DNA from: Algicola sp.
Lineage (GTDB): Bacteria > Bacteroidota > Bacteroidia > Flavobacteriales > Flavobacteriaceae
Direction of reading: 5' to 3'
DNA: 55,722 nt
NCBI GenBank assembly: GCA_018222915.1
Contig: JAAEZI010000007.1
Location: 1,407 to 57,128 of the forward strand
Shown here piece by piece: positions 16,560 through 25,909 of the stretch (position 1 is its first letter; the number at the start of each line of letters is the position of its first letter). Below the pieces are notes generated by a model. That model was not told the DNA's origin. It made no database searches and saw nothing but the letters and a program-made list of their open reading frames with translations. A program made the position numbers and the translations under genes.

Positions 16560-17864
16560 TTATTGAGGTTTTTCGATCGTATTTTTAGGATGCATGAACG
16601 CATGTATCAATACGAATAGCACGAAAAAAATCACCCAATCGTTGTAGAACGTATAGCGCTTGACGGTATGTATACCAATGGCCACAACAGCTATATTGGC
16701 AAAAAGTAAAAGCAATCCCAAAGCCATAGCAAGGCTGGCATGAGATGTCGTTCTGTATACTGAAATCATCGCTGCTAACAATAGCATGATCATTAGTAAA
16801 AAATAGCGCGCATTTCCAAAGGCATGAATGACGTTTTTGAGGTATAGTTGACACCAAGGTTTGAAATTATCTAATAACAACGGCATAGCCATTTGCCTGG
16901 TCAATTGGTCCACTTCTATAAGTGTTTCATTGTAGGAAAGTTGATTTCCGACATGACTTTGTGCTACTGGCAAAACAGTTTCATTGGCAATGGATGTATA
17001 GGAGTTAATATAGGGTAAACTCGTTTCAGATTGGTACGCTGGATCTAAATGGTAAATATTCAAATGTTTACGTTGTAGTGCTTCGTAAACTTTATTGAAA
17101 TACTCTTGTTCGCTTTCTGAAGTAAAAACAGTCGCGTCTTCCTCGTCTGCTACATATAAAGGAGCTGAAATTACCACAATACCAGTCCATGGTGTGCTTA
17201 CAAAATAATCATGTTTGAGACTATGGTAAGATTTGTCGGCTAGTGAAGTCAGAAAAGGAAGGCATATGAGTGCGATAAGAAGCCAAGTGTTTAGTTTGTA
17301 CGACTTTGGTCTATATGAAATGTAAAACCAAACTAACATAGCCACAGGTACTAAATATAAGAATTGGCTTCGTGTGAGCATTAGGATAAACATTAGTGGT
17401 AATGCGAATTTGAAATCTTTAGGATTTTTAGTGAGTGTGATACACATGAGTTGTGCAACAATGACCAGATATAACGGATAGGCTAAGGCTTCAGACAAAA
17501 TATAATTAGCAACGAGATGATTGTAAACGTAGGGTGTTAACAATAGGATTGTTAGAAGCAAGTACCATAGGTTATGAAGATGAATGACTGCTTTAATTTT
17601 TTTGATAAAATAATCAACAGCTAAAAGGCCTAGTAAGGTCTGTAATATCACAATAGCAGTTTCGAACCAAGATCCAAAGACCAACTTTACCGTATTTAAA
17701 AAAAGAGGATAAGCAGCTGATCTGATGATAGACATATTCAAGTATCCCTCAGAGTCTGGAAGGTACATTGCTGAACGTGAAATACAACAAATAGCAACAG
17801 CAATATATATAAAAAGCGACGACCATTTATAAAGTGCTTTTACTAGGGTTTTGTTCATAATCAC
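16560..17864 (-). CDS. Polytopic membrane protein, GT39-like (glycosyltransferase or glycan modifying)
   Basis: A 434-residue protein with about ten membrane segments, a long extracytoplasmic loop between residues about 215 and 330, and a further group of segments near the C-terminus. After the first membrane segment it has YLPDSEGYLN, with the acidic residues in the first loop typical of ArnT/PMT-type (GT39-like) transferases that use polyprenyl-phosphate sugars. The overall match is weak, so this is a probable assignment only. It is the first gene of the polysaccharide region and is divergent from the FemAB-like gene. Confidence 0.55.
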   Translation of the reverse strand: MIMNKTLVKALYKWSSLFIYIAVAICCISRSAMYLPDSEGYLNMSIIRSAAYPLFLNTVKLVFGSWFETAIVILQTLLGLLAVDYFIKKIKAVIHLHNLWYLLLTILLLTPYVYNHLVANYILSEALAYPLYLVIVAQLMCITLTKNPKDFKFALPLMFILMLTRSQFLYLVPVAMLVWFYISYRPKSYKLNTWLLIALICLPFLTSLADKSYHSLKHDYFVSTPWTGIVVISAPLYVADEEDATVFTSESEQEYFNKVYEALQRKHLNIYHLDPAYQSETSLPYINSYTSIANETVLPVAQSHVGNQLSYNETLIEVDQLTRQMAMPLLLDNFKPWCQLYLKNVIHAFGNARYFLLMIMLLLAAMISVYRTTSHASLAMALGLLLLFANIAVVAIGIHTVKRYTFYNDWVIFFVLFVLIHAFMHPKNTIEKPQ

Positions 17865-17922
17865 AGTAACTTTAGGTAAAATTAAATAATAATTTTAGTT
17901 TTATCATTGCATAAAAGCACTA

Positions 17923-18906
17923 TTGTTGACAAACAGACCTTTATATAAGACCGCAGATTATACGATTTTTAAGTATGATTCGAGTTATAAAACAGATTGG
18001 AACGATTTTATAGACCGATCCAAGAGCGCTACTTTTTTATTTCACCGTGATTTTATGGAGTATCATCAAGAACGCTTTGATGATTTCTCATTAATGCTCT
18101 TTCATTCCAATGAATTAATAGCTGTGTTGCCAGCGCATAAAGATGGTCCGTTCGTTTACTCCCATCGAGGGCTGAGTTATGGCGGATTGGTGTTTTCGCA
18201 CCAGACAACACGTGATGTAAAGATCAGTTCTTTTAAAGTGCTTATGGCATGTCTCAAAAAAAATGATGTGCTGTCTCTTGAAATCAAGAAATTCCCAGAT
18301 TTTTATGGTAACGAATTTGATTTTACCGATACTGAGCTTTTAACACATTACAAAATTGAAATACTCCAACAGTCGACCGTTTTAGCACTGCCTTATCATT
18401 CCGATTATACCATTCACAAGACGAAATTGAAACGCTTTCGAAAATTAGAGTCGAAGGGATTTGAGATTCGTACGGGTTTCTCTGAATTTGAAAGGTTTTG
18501 GAATCAGGTGCTTATTCCTAGACTCGCGGAAAAGCATCAATCTAAACCGGTTCATACCTTGCAAGAAATAGAATATTTGCATGGCTGCTTCAAGGATCGC
18601 ATTTTTCAGTATAATATGTATCATGGCGATGATATTTTAGCTGGAATAACCATATTCAACAAAGGCACTGTTGTTAAATCCCAATATGGAATAGCCACAG
18701 CCAAAGGCGAAAAGGAATATGCTTTGGATATGCTTTTTGTATATTTAATTCGAAAATATGAGACCGATGGAATGCAATATTTTTCCATGGGAACAGTTGA
18801 TGATAATTCTGAATTGGGAATCAATGAAGGCATGCTGAAACAAAAGCAAGAATTAGGTTGCAAAACCTATTCCCAAGATATCTTGAAAATACAAATTGAT
18901 GATTAA
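17923..18906 (+). CDS. FemAB/GNAT-like acyl- or aminoacyl-transferase
   Basis: A 327-residue protein of the GNAT-fold FemAB/BioF2-like group: [21 protein letters not shown] near the start, then LLAVLPA-like strands (here [11 protein letters not shown]), the [11 protein letters not shown] motif, and a C-terminal GNAT half with [19 protein letters not shown] and [14 protein letters not shown]. No in-frame ATG lies between the upstream stop and the conserved N-terminus, so TTG at 17923 or 17926 must be the start. It overlaps the aminotransferase gene by 11 bases. In this context it may acylate an amino sugar, which is inference. Confidence 0.75.
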   Translation: MLTNRPLYKTADYTIFKYDSSYKTDWNDFIDRSKSATFLFHRDFMEYHQERFDDFSLMLFHSNELIAVLPAHKDGPFVYSHRGLSYGGLVFSHQTTRDVKISSFKVLMACLKKNDVLSLEIKKFPDFYGNEFDFTDTELLTHYKIEILQQSTVLALPYHSDYTIHKTKLKRFRKLESKGFEIRTGFSEFERFWNQVLIPRLAEKHQSKPVHTLQEIEYLHGCFKDRIFQYNMYHGDDILAGITIFNKGTVVKSQYGIATAKGEKEYALDMLFVYLIRKYETDGMQYFSMGTVDDNSELGINEGMLKQKQELGCKTYSQDILKIQIDD

Positions 18907-20002
18907 GTTCTTAGATTTAAACAAAATCAACCAGCGATTTGAAGACGCATTTGCCGCTCAATTCAAATCCTTTCTCAACTCAGGATACTATATCAAAGGC
19001 GATGAGGTACGTTCCTTTGAAAAGAATTTTGCAGACTATTGTGGAACGAACTATTGTGTGGGAGTTGCAAACGGATTAGACGCGTTAACCCTCATTTTCA
19101 AAGGTTATATTGAATTAGGTAAGCTAGAGATAGGTGATGAGGTTTTAGTGCCTGCAAATACCTATATCGCGAGTATATTGTCGGTAATCAATGCCGGTTT
19201 AAAACCTGTGTTTGTAGAGCCAGATGAAGCCACGTTTAATATCTCAATTTCAGAGATTGAAAAACACATCACGCCTAATGTGAAAGCAGTGATGGCCGTT
19301 CATCTTTATGGACAATTAGCCGACATGAAAGCGATTAATGCCATTGCAAAATCACATGGTTTATTGGTGATTGAAGATGCTGCTCAAGCCCATGGAGCAT
19401 TAGCTACTTCCGAAGGTAAGAAAGCAGGAAATCTGTCTCATGCTGCTGGATTTAGTTTTTACCCTACTAAAAATTTAGGAGCCTTAGGCGATGCAGGAGC
19501 TGTAACCACGAATGATGCTGAACTGGCTGATTGCATCAGGCTGCTGCATAATTACGGCAGTTCAAAAAAGTATATCAATGAAAAATTGGGTATCAATAGC
19601 CGATTAGATGAATTACAAGCTGGCTTTCTCAATATAAAACTCCATGAGTTAGATGCAGATAATGACAGACGACGAGAGATTGCACGTCGATATATCCAAG
19701 GGATCAATAATCCTAAAATTAAGTTGCCGTACTATTCAAACACAGAGGATCATGTATTTCATGTTTTTGTGATTAGGGTAGAGGATAGATCTCATTTTAT
19801 GAGTCATTTAGAGCAACACAACATCGGGTATTTGATTCATTATCCCAAGCCACCACATCATCAAAAAGCACTATTGCCATTTAAATCTCTATATTTGCCA
19901 ATAACGGAATCCATTCACAGGACGGTTATAAGTATCCCTCTTAGTCCTGTAATGACGGATAGTGACATAGAAACAATTATTAATGCCCTAAACAATTATT
20001 AA
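18896..20002 (+). CDS. DegT/DnrJ/EryC1-family sugar aminotransferase (FdtB/QdtB-like)
   Basis: A 368-residue PLP-dependent enzyme that transfers an amino group to a nucleotide-linked keto-sugar. Key parts are [10 protein letters not shown] (56-65), [21 protein letters not shown] (159-168, aspartate 161), and the PLP lysine in [14 protein letters not shown] (lysine 192). [12 protein letters not shown] and the C-terminal [13 protein letters not shown] are typical of the FdtB/QdtB/TylB branch. With the FdtA/QdtA-like isomerase at 25502 it likely makes a dTDP-3-amino-3,6-dideoxyhexose. The choice between Fuc3N and Qui3N cannot be made here. Confidence 0.88.
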   Translation: MMIKFLDLNKINQRFEDAFAAQFKSFLNSGYYIKGDEVRSFEKNFADYCGTNYCVGVANGLDALTLIFKGYIELGKLEIGDEVLVPANTYIASILSVINAGLKPVFVEPDEATFNISISEIEKHITPNVKAVMAVHLYGQLADMKAINAIAKSHGLLVIEDAAQAHGALATSEGKKAGNLSHAAGFSFYPTKNLGALGDAGAVTTNDAELADCIRLLHNYGSSKKYINEKLGINSRLDELQAGFLNIKLHELDADNDRRREIARRYIQGINNPKIKLPYYSNTEDHVFHVFVIRVEDRSHFMSHLEQHNIGYLIHYPKPPHHQKALLPFKSLYLPITESIHRTVISIPLSPVMTDSDIETIINALNNY

Positions 20003-21307
20003 TTGAAGAACTTAATTAAATACATTAATACTAATGTATTGTTTAAAGTTGCGCATCTCAATTCAGCAACTATTGTTACCAAAATCATAGCTGGGATATT
20101 AACTTCCAAGGCGATTGCTATTTTTATTGGTGTTGAGGGTATGGCACTTATCGGAAATCTCAGGAACTTTTTGAGTGCGGTTCAATCTATTTCTATCCTC
20201 GGTTTTTACAATGGTGTTGTTAAAACCATTGCTAAGGTTAAGGATGATAGTAAAAAGTTGAGTGAGACCTTGTCTACGGCTTATTACGTCTGCTTTTTCT
20301 CGACGGTGATTATGGCGTTTCTGTGTTATTACAATGCCCAGTTTATTAACGACCTATTATTTTCAGCCAACTACAATTATGCGTATGTCATTCAGGTTTT
20401 AGCGCTCGCACTGCCATTTTATGCGTTGAATATGATGAGTTTTTCTATCATGAATGGCTTTTCTAATTATAAAATGCTCCTCATCATTAACATTATAGGG
20501 CAAATTTTAGGGCTATTGGTGACCTTACTTTTAATCTATGAAGATAATATCGATGGAGCCCTTGTCGCTGCAGTTATTGCACCATCACTTATATTTTTAA
20601 TCACCTTGGTTGGTATTATCAACAGACGTAATTTAATGACGTATATCAAAGTAGATCATATACGCTTTAAAATATTAAAGGTTTTTGGACCGTATGCTGC
20701 TATGGCTTTGGTTACGGCAATTGCTGTTCCATTAATTTCTATTTGTATCCGTAATTATATCATCTCAGAAATAGGGATCAAGGAAGCCGGTTATTGGGAA
20801 GCCATGAATCGAATTTCTGATTACTATTTGATGTTTATTACATCTATTATCACATTGTACGTTGTGCCTAGGTTTGCGGAAATTAAAAGTAAAAGAGAAT
20901 TTAGAAAAGAAGTGTTAGGGTTTTATAAATCGGTGATGCCTATTTTTGGTCTAGGACTTTTGATCATATACCTGCTGAAACCTTATATCGTACCATTAAT
21001 TTTTTCGGAAGAATTTCAACCCGTTGAAAATTTATTCTTATGGCAACTTTTAGGAGATTTTGTCAAGGTCTTGTCATTAGTCATTGCCTACCAATTTCTT
21101 GCTAAAAAAATGTTCACGCACTTTATTATCATAGAGGTATTTCTCGTGATCATGCTTTATATTTCAAGTGTTTATCTCATTGATGTATTTGGTGTTGAAG
21201 GCGCAGTAATTGGTCATTTTGTAAGCTATTTAATGCATTTTGGTATTGTGTTGCTTATTTTTGGAACATCGCTCTTCGGAATTATTCCGGATGAGTATAA
21301 AGAATAG
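20003..21307 (+). CDS. O-antigen flippase, Wzx family (copy 1)
   Basis: A 434-residue membrane protein with about 12 segments of the MOP/Wzx superfamily, which flips lipid-linked oligosaccharide across the inner membrane. It starts with TTG directly after the aminotransferase stop codon, so the two are translationally linked. Its N-terminus (LNSATIVTKIIAGILTSKAIA) and the C-terminal LFLWQLLGDFVKVLSL are shared with the next gene, so the two are tandem paralogues. Confidence 0.85.
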   Translation: MKNLIKYINTNVLFKVAHLNSATIVTKIIAGILTSKAIAIFIGVEGMALIGNLRNFLSAVQSISILGFYNGVVKTIAKVKDDSKKLSETLSTAYYVCFFSTVIMAFLCYYNAQFINDLLFSANYNYAYVIQVLALALPFYALNMMSFSIMNGFSNYKMLLIINIIGQILGLLVTLLLIYEDNIDGALVAAVIAPSLIFLITLVGIINRRNLMTYIKVDHIRFKILKVFGPYAAMALVTAIAVPLISICIRNYIISEIGIKEAGYWEAMNRISDYYLMFITSIITLYVVPRFAEIKSKREFRKEVLGFYKSVMPIFGLGLLIIYLLKPYIVPLIFSEEFQPVENLFLWQLLGDFVKVLSLVIAYQFLAKKMFTHFIIIEVFLVIMLYISSVYLIDVFGVEGAVIGHFVSYLMHFGIVLLIFGTSLFGIIPDEYKE

Positions 21308-21343
21308 TAACTCAAAATGTAGTTTATTCATACGGATGCTATA

Positions 21344-22645
21344 ATGAAACAGCGACTCACACACTTTTTTGTAAACAATCCACTTCTCAAGGTGGCGAGT
21401 CTCAATTCTGTTTCTGTTGTGTTAAGAATTTTATCAGGATTAATCACCTCAAAGCTTTTAGCGATTTTTGTAGGGCCATCTGGTATGGCTTACATTGGAA
21501 ATCTCCATGATATTATTAATTCTGGTAAGGCCTTTTCTACGCTTGGTCTTGGTAATGGTATTGTGAAATATGTCGCCGAATTAAAAGACAATACCATAGA
21601 ATTAAGCAAGTCTTTATCAACCGTATTTTATTTTATTTCGGGTGCCGCATTGTTGATGGCCTTCTATGTTTTTTTTAACGCACAAGCCATTAATGATGCC
21701 GTTTTTACACGAACTAATAATTATGTGTATATCATCAAACTTTTGGCTTTAATCCTTCCATTGTTTGCGCTAAAAACGTTTGTGTTTTCCGTGATGAATG
21801 GTTTGTCTAAGTTTAAGCGGATTCTTCGCATCACTATCATATCGCAAATTATTGGTGTGATTTTAAGTGCTTTTTTAATTTGGAAAATGGAACTGAAGGG
21901 CGCATTAATCGCTATTCTGGTCATTGAAATAGTGCTGTTCATCATTACCATGTTGAGTCTATCTGATGTTTGGCGTTATTTTAAATTAATAGCCTTCCAC
22001 CATATTAGTTTTAAGCATGTTAAGAACTTAGGTGCCTTTACAATTATGGCACTATTTTCAGCAACCGTGTTACCAATGGTGACCTTGTATATTCGGAATT
22101 ATTTAATTGAAGGCTATGGCGATGATATGGCCGGATTTTGGGTAGCGATGCAACGTATTTCAAGTTATTACCTCATGTTTGCTACCTCGTTGATAACCCT
22201 TTATATACTGCCCAAGTTTTCAGGAATACATACAGATGGCGGATTTAGAAAAGAAGTTATTGGATTCTATAAAACCATTGTACCATTGTTTTTTTGCGGA
22301 TTGGTTCTAATATATGTGTTGAGGAAGTGGATTGTAACTATCATATTTGATGAGGGATTTCTACCAATGTCGGATTTGTTTTTATGGCAGCTTTTAGGAG
22401 ATTTTATTAAAGTATTGTCACTCGTTTTATCTTACCAATTCTTGGCAAAAAAAATGGTGAAACACTATATTGCTGTGGAATTATTAGCCATTGTGACCTT
22501 ATTCTTAACAAGTATTTTCTTTATCGATACTTATGGATTGGTCGGTGTTGTTAAAGCACATTTTGTATCATATCTCATTCATTTTACTATCTTGTTGTTT
22601 GTTTTCAGGAAACCACTCTTTGGTAAACTAACAAATAGCATTTAA
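21344..22645 (+). CDS. O-antigen flippase, Wzx family (copy 2)
   Basis: A 433-residue Wzx-like protein, paralogous to the gene before it along its whole length: GLITSKLLAIFVGPSGMA, ISSYYLMFATSLITLY and LFLWQLLGDFIKVLSL have close counterparts there. About 12 membrane segments. Having two flippases in tandem suggests two different lipid-linked glycans or a recent duplication with divergence. It starts 36 bases after the first copy and is followed 5 bases later by the acyltransferase gene. Confidence 0.85.
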   Translation: MKQRLTHFFVNNPLLKVASLNSVSVVLRILSGLITSKLLAIFVGPSGMAYIGNLHDIINSGKAFSTLGLGNGIVKYVAELKDNTIELSKSLSTVFYFISGAALLMAFYVFFNAQAINDAVFTRTNNYVYIIKLLALILPLFALKTFVFSVMNGLSKFKRILRITIISQIIGVILSAFLIWKMELKGALIAILVIEIVLFIITMLSLSDVWRYFKLIAFHHISFKHVKNLGAFTIMALFSATVLPMVTLYIRNYLIEGYGDDMAGFWVAMQRISSYYLMFATSLITLYILPKFSGIHTDGGFRKEVIGFYKTIVPLFFCGLVLIYVLRKWIVTIIFDEGFLPMSDLFLWQLLGDFIKVLSLVLSYQFLAKKMVKHYIAVELLAIVTLFLTSIFFIDTYGLVGVVKAHFVSYLIHFTILLFVFRKPLFGKLTNSI

Positions 22646-22650
22646 TAACA

Positions 22651-23217
22651 ATGATGAAACGTGTAATAGGTAGGTTGTTTATGGGAACTAAAAAGCTTGT
22701 TTTTAGTTTGTATTCCAATAATTCCAGAATTAACGGATCTTATAAAGCCATACAACCAGTTGTTTTAAGAGGAAAAGGGAGCATTCAATTTGGTCAAAAC
22801 GTTCAAATTGGCGTGGTCAATGCACCGCATTTTCATTCGTCTTATGCTTACATAGAAGCACGACATGAACACTCTGAGATAGTGATTGGAAATCACGTCA
22901 GTTTTAATAACATGTTGTCTATAACCGCGGAGACGTCTATTCAGATCAATGACCATGTGCTTATTGGTTATAATTGTCAGATTATTGATAGTAACTTCCA
23001 TGACTTGCATCCTGATAACAGACAGCAGACAGATCCCAATCCCGAAGGTGTTATTATTGAAAACAATGTATTTATGGGAAATAATGTCACTTTACTTAAA
23101 GGAGTTGTTATTGGTGAAAATTCGGTAGTGGCTTCTGGTGCAATGGTGACAAAATCCTTTCCAGCGAATGTGATAATAGGAGGAAATCCAGCAGTGATTC
23201 TAAAGAAGTTAGATTAA
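22651..23217 (+). CDS. Hexapeptide-repeat (LbH) acyltransferase
   Basis: A 188-residue left-handed beta-helix enzyme of the maltose/galactoside O-acetyltransferase (WcaF-like) type. Hexapeptide turns are seen from about 45 on, with FNNMLSITAETSIQINDHVLIGYNCQI and the conserved IIDSNFHDLHPDNR, then NVFMGNNVTLLKGVVIGENSVVASGAMV. It probably acetylates a sugar of the cell-surface glycan; it could be the acetyltransferase of the 3-amino sugar, but that is inference. It overlaps the convergent GT4 gene by 4 bases. Confidence 0.85.
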   Translation: MMKRVIGRLFMGTKKLVFSLYSNNSRINGSYKAIQPVVLRGKGSIQFGQNVQIGVVNAPHFHSSYAYIEARHEHSEIVIGNHVSFNNMLSITAETSIQINDHVLIGYNCQIIDSNFHDLHPDNRQQTDPNPEGVIIENNVFMGNNVTLLKGVVIGENSVVASGAMVTKSFPANVIIGGNPAVILKKLD

Positions 23218-24353
23218 TTCTCTGACCATTTGGTCACATATGTCTTGGCAATTTTAATATAATCATGCTCTTTTTCAATAAAGGCACGTGCCTGCTTTGA
23301 GATGGTGTCGATAGCATCGGGATTGGTAATGAGCCATGCCAACTGTTTAACAAGTTGTTGCACATCGGGTTCCGCATTAATGGCGACACTATTGGGTTCC
23401 AAGTCGTAAAAATCTAACCATTCTTGTTCGGCACCTGTAAATACAACTTTTCCTTTAGCCATAGCTTCTAAAGCGTTGTAACCTTGATCATAAGCATATA
23501 CTTGATCCATCACAATGTGGGCGCGATTGTATAATTCGATGTATTCATCGTAAGGAATATCTGTGGTCGTGATAATTTCTACCTGATCCTTAAACTCCTG
23601 TTCAATTTTCAGTAAGGCTTTTTCAAATAAATCATTCCCTTTTTTAAAATAATGGGCACTATTGATACCATGAAAAATTATTATTTTGTCTGTCTTGACT
23701 GGAGGAATATAGTGTATGATGTCTGTATTAACTGGGTTTGGAATAAGTCCGAGATACTTCGAATGACCTTCTAAAGGCAAATGATAATCCATGTCTGATG
23801 CAATCACACCATTGATGCGACTGTAGATGAATTGGTGCAGTGATTTTTGCGCCTCCTGTAAATACATGAGTACTGGATAAAAGTCTTTTTTTGAAATTTT
23901 ACCATTGAAATAAGGGGTCAGAATGGAATATTTGAACTTTTTTTTCATGGCGTAATCCACACTTGGAAAATCACATCCACACGATAATAGAAAGACCTTG
24001 TCGTTATTTTCGAAAATAAATTTGAGGAGTTGCTCTTCAATTTTAGGAATGGTATTGAACGCCTTTTCATTGATTAACTGAACGATATCATAGCCTTTTA
24101 AGTTCGGCTTTTGGGCATTAAACTGACGTTGTATCGATAAGGACTTGAGATCAATTCCGAAGAAACGATGCAACATTTTTCTGAGTATGTTTAACGGCCC
24201 TTTTACAAATTGATGCTTGAGTTTGATATCTACAGGATAGTCTTTGAACCCATCACCATCACCAATGATTACGACTTCGTGTCCTAATTGCTCGAGACCT
24301 TCCTTTAAAGAATTATGTAATCTACTAAACTCACCAACTAATAAAATCCTCAC
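23214..24353 (-). CDS. Glycosyltransferase, GT4-like
   Basis: A 379-residue cytosolic GT-B-fold protein. The N-terminus is the Rossmann start MRILLVGEFSRLHNSLKEGL; the C-terminal half has the donor-side pattern KIIIFHGIN, IVMDQVYAYDQGYNALEAMAKGK and TGAEQEWLDFY. In place of the usual E-x7-E it shows DQGYNALEAMAKG, close to the GT4 form. Sugar specificity is unknown. It is on the opposite strand to its neighbours, with two possible -7 elements upstream (24377-24370 and 24398-24391). Confidence 0.75.
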   Translation of the reverse strand: MRILLVGEFSRLHNSLKEGLEQLGHEVVIIGDGDGFKDYPVDIKLKHQFVKGPLNILRKMLHRFFGIDLKSLSIQRQFNAQKPNLKGYDIVQLINEKAFNTIPKIEEQLLKFIFENNDKVFLLSCGCDFPSVDYAMKKKFKYSILTPYFNGKISKKDFYPVLMYLQEAQKSLHQFIYSRINGVIASDMDYHLPLEGHSKYLGLIPNPVNTDIIHYIPPVKTDKIIIFHGINSAHYFKKGNDLFEKALLKIEQEFKDQVEIITTTDIPYDEYIELYNRAHIVMDQVYAYDQGYNALEAMAKGKVVFTGAEQEWLDFYDLEPNSVAINAEPDVQQLVKQLAWLITNPDAIDTISKQARAFIEKEHDYIKIAKTYVTKWSEN

Positions 24354-24369
24354 AAATACTATATATTTA

Positions 24370-24377
24370 CAAACATA
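24370..24377 (-). promoter_or_regulatory. -7 promoter element of the minus-strand GT4 gene
   Basis: TATGTTTG on the minus strand matches TAnnTTTG exactly and lies 16 bases before the ATG at 24353. A second perfect match (TATTTTTG) lies at 24398-24391, so which of the two is used is open. Confidence 0.4.
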
Positions 24378-24420
24378 AAATTGTTCTTATCAAAAATATG
24401 ATAAATTGACAGATGCCACA

Positions 24421-25509
24421 ATGAAAATATGTATTGTTGGAATTTCCTTGGCTAAGGGAGGTGCTGAGCGCTCTATGGCTATGCTAACCGATATGCTGAC
24501 AGAAAAAGGGTTTGATGTGCATCTTGTCCTGTTATCGGATATCATAAATTATCCGTTTTCTGGTACTTTGTTTAATTTGGGACAGATTAAAAATACCTCA
24601 GGTAACGCCTTACCTTTCAGAGTGTCGAGATTTAAGAAGCTTCGAAAATATTTGAAGTCTCATCAGTTCGATTATATCATTGATCACCGACCTAAAAACG
24701 ACTACCTTAGAGAAGTTTTTTACAAAAATTATATCTATCGTGGTATGAAAACAATCTATGTGTTGCATAGCTCAAAACAAGATTTTATAGTCAAAAAGGT
24801 ACCTCATAAATTCAAGAACATTTTTGGTAGTAATTATTGTAATGTAGCGGTTTCAAGATATATAGAAACGGATATTTTAAAGGCGAATGGCATTGATAAT
24901 GCAACGACAATTTACAATGCTTATGATCCTCAATGGAAAAATTATGATTTGTCAAAGCCTGAGAGTTTGGGTGATAAAACCTACATTTTATCTTATGGTA
25001 GAATTGATGACAGCATTAAAGATTTTAAATTTTTGATGGATGCATTTGACAAGTCCGAGTTATGGCATGATGCGGTTTATCTGGTCATATTAGGAAATGG
25101 TAAAGATCAAAACATGTTGGCATCATACGCAGCTTCAAAAGCCGCTAGTGAGTTTATCCTGTTTCATCCGTTAACACCTAACCCCTTTGCCTATGTTTAC
25201 AATAGTAAGTTTGTGACTTTAACTAGTAATTACGAAGGTTTTCCAATGGTTTTGTTAGAAGCATTGTCGTTAGGAATACCTGTGGTATCTTTGGATATCA
25301 TTTCAGGTCCAAATGAAATCATAGACAATAAAGTAAATGGTTTATTGGTTACTGAAAGAAAACCAGCCATTTTCGCTGATGCCATGAAGCGAATGTTTCA
25401 AGAAGCAGCCTTATATGAAGGGTTTAAATTACGTGCAGTCCAATCGGTGGCACAATTTTCGAAACAGGAAATTTCCGAGAAATGGGAAAAATTATTGAAG
25501 AATGAATAA
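24421..25509 (+). CDS. Glycosyltransferase family 4
   Basis: A 362-residue GT-B enzyme. The ATG at 24421 is preferred because the Rossmann strand MKICIVGISLAKGGAERS begins there; a TTG at 24406 would add five residues. GGAERS (the acceptor-side glycine loop) and the GT4 signature EGFPMVLLEALSLGIPVVS (E-x7-E region) are clear, as is the GPNEII segment after it. It transfers an unknown sugar in the assembly of the surface polysaccharide. It overlaps the ketoisomerase gene by 8 bases. Confidence 0.9.
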   Translation: MKICIVGISLAKGGAERSMAMLTDMLTEKGFDVHLVLLSDIINYPFSGTLFNLGQIKNTSGNALPFRVSRFKKLRKYLKSHQFDYIIDHRPKNDYLREVFYKNYIYRGMKTIYVLHSSKQDFIVKKVPHKFKNIFGSNYCNVAVSRYIETDILKANGIDNATTIYNAYDPQWKNYDLSKPESLGDKTYILSYGRIDDSIKDFKFLMDAFDKSELWHDAVYLVILGNGKDQNMLASYAASKAASEFILFHPLTPNPFAYVYNSKFVTLTSNYEGFPMVLLEALSLGIPVVSLDIISGPNEIIDNKVNGLLVTERKPAIFADAMKRMFQEAALYEGFKLRAVQSVAQFSKQEISEKWEKLLKNE

Positions 25510-25909
25510 GTTAGAGCACATATCATGGATTGATATTCCAAAAATTAAGGACCCAAGAGGTCATTTAGCAGTCATTGAAAAAGATTGTATTCCCTATACG
25601 ATTAAACGCGTGTATTACTTGTTTGATGTACCGAGTGATGCCTACAGAGGTGGTCATGCACATAAGTTGCAATCGGAACTTCTCATTGCAGTAAGCGGCA
25701 GTTTTGAAGTGCTTTTAGACGATGGTCATAGCAAACGAAAAGTCATGCTTAACAAACCCGATAAAGGCTTGTTAATTCCCACTGGTATTTGGAGAGAATT
25801 AGAAAATTTTTCGGCAGGATCTGTTTGTTTGGTATTGGCTTCTGACGAATTTGATGAAAATGATTACATCAGAGACTATCAGGAGTTTTTGGATTACGAA
25901 GCCACATGA
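25502..25909 (+). CDS. FdtA/QdtA-like dTDP-keto-sugar 3,4-ketoisomerase
   Basis: A 135-residue single-domain cupin. It converts dTDP-4-keto-6-deoxyglucose to the 3-keto isomer used by the sugar aminotransferase. The cupin metal/base motif RGGHAHK (49-55) is followed by LIAVSGSFEVLLDDG and LLIPTGIWRELENFS, as in FdtA, QdtA and TylM3-type (WxcM C-terminal) proteins. It overlaps the GT4 gene by 8 bases and is separated from its partner aminotransferase by five genes. The convergent GT2 gene overlaps it by 16 bases. Confidence 0.9.
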   Translation: MNKLEHISWIDIPKIKDPRGHLAVIEKDCIPYTIKRVYYLFDVPSDAYRGGHAHKLQSELLIAVSGSFEVLLDDGHSKRKVMLNKPDKGLLIPTGIWRELENFSAGSVCLVLASDEFDENDYIRDYQEFLDYEAT

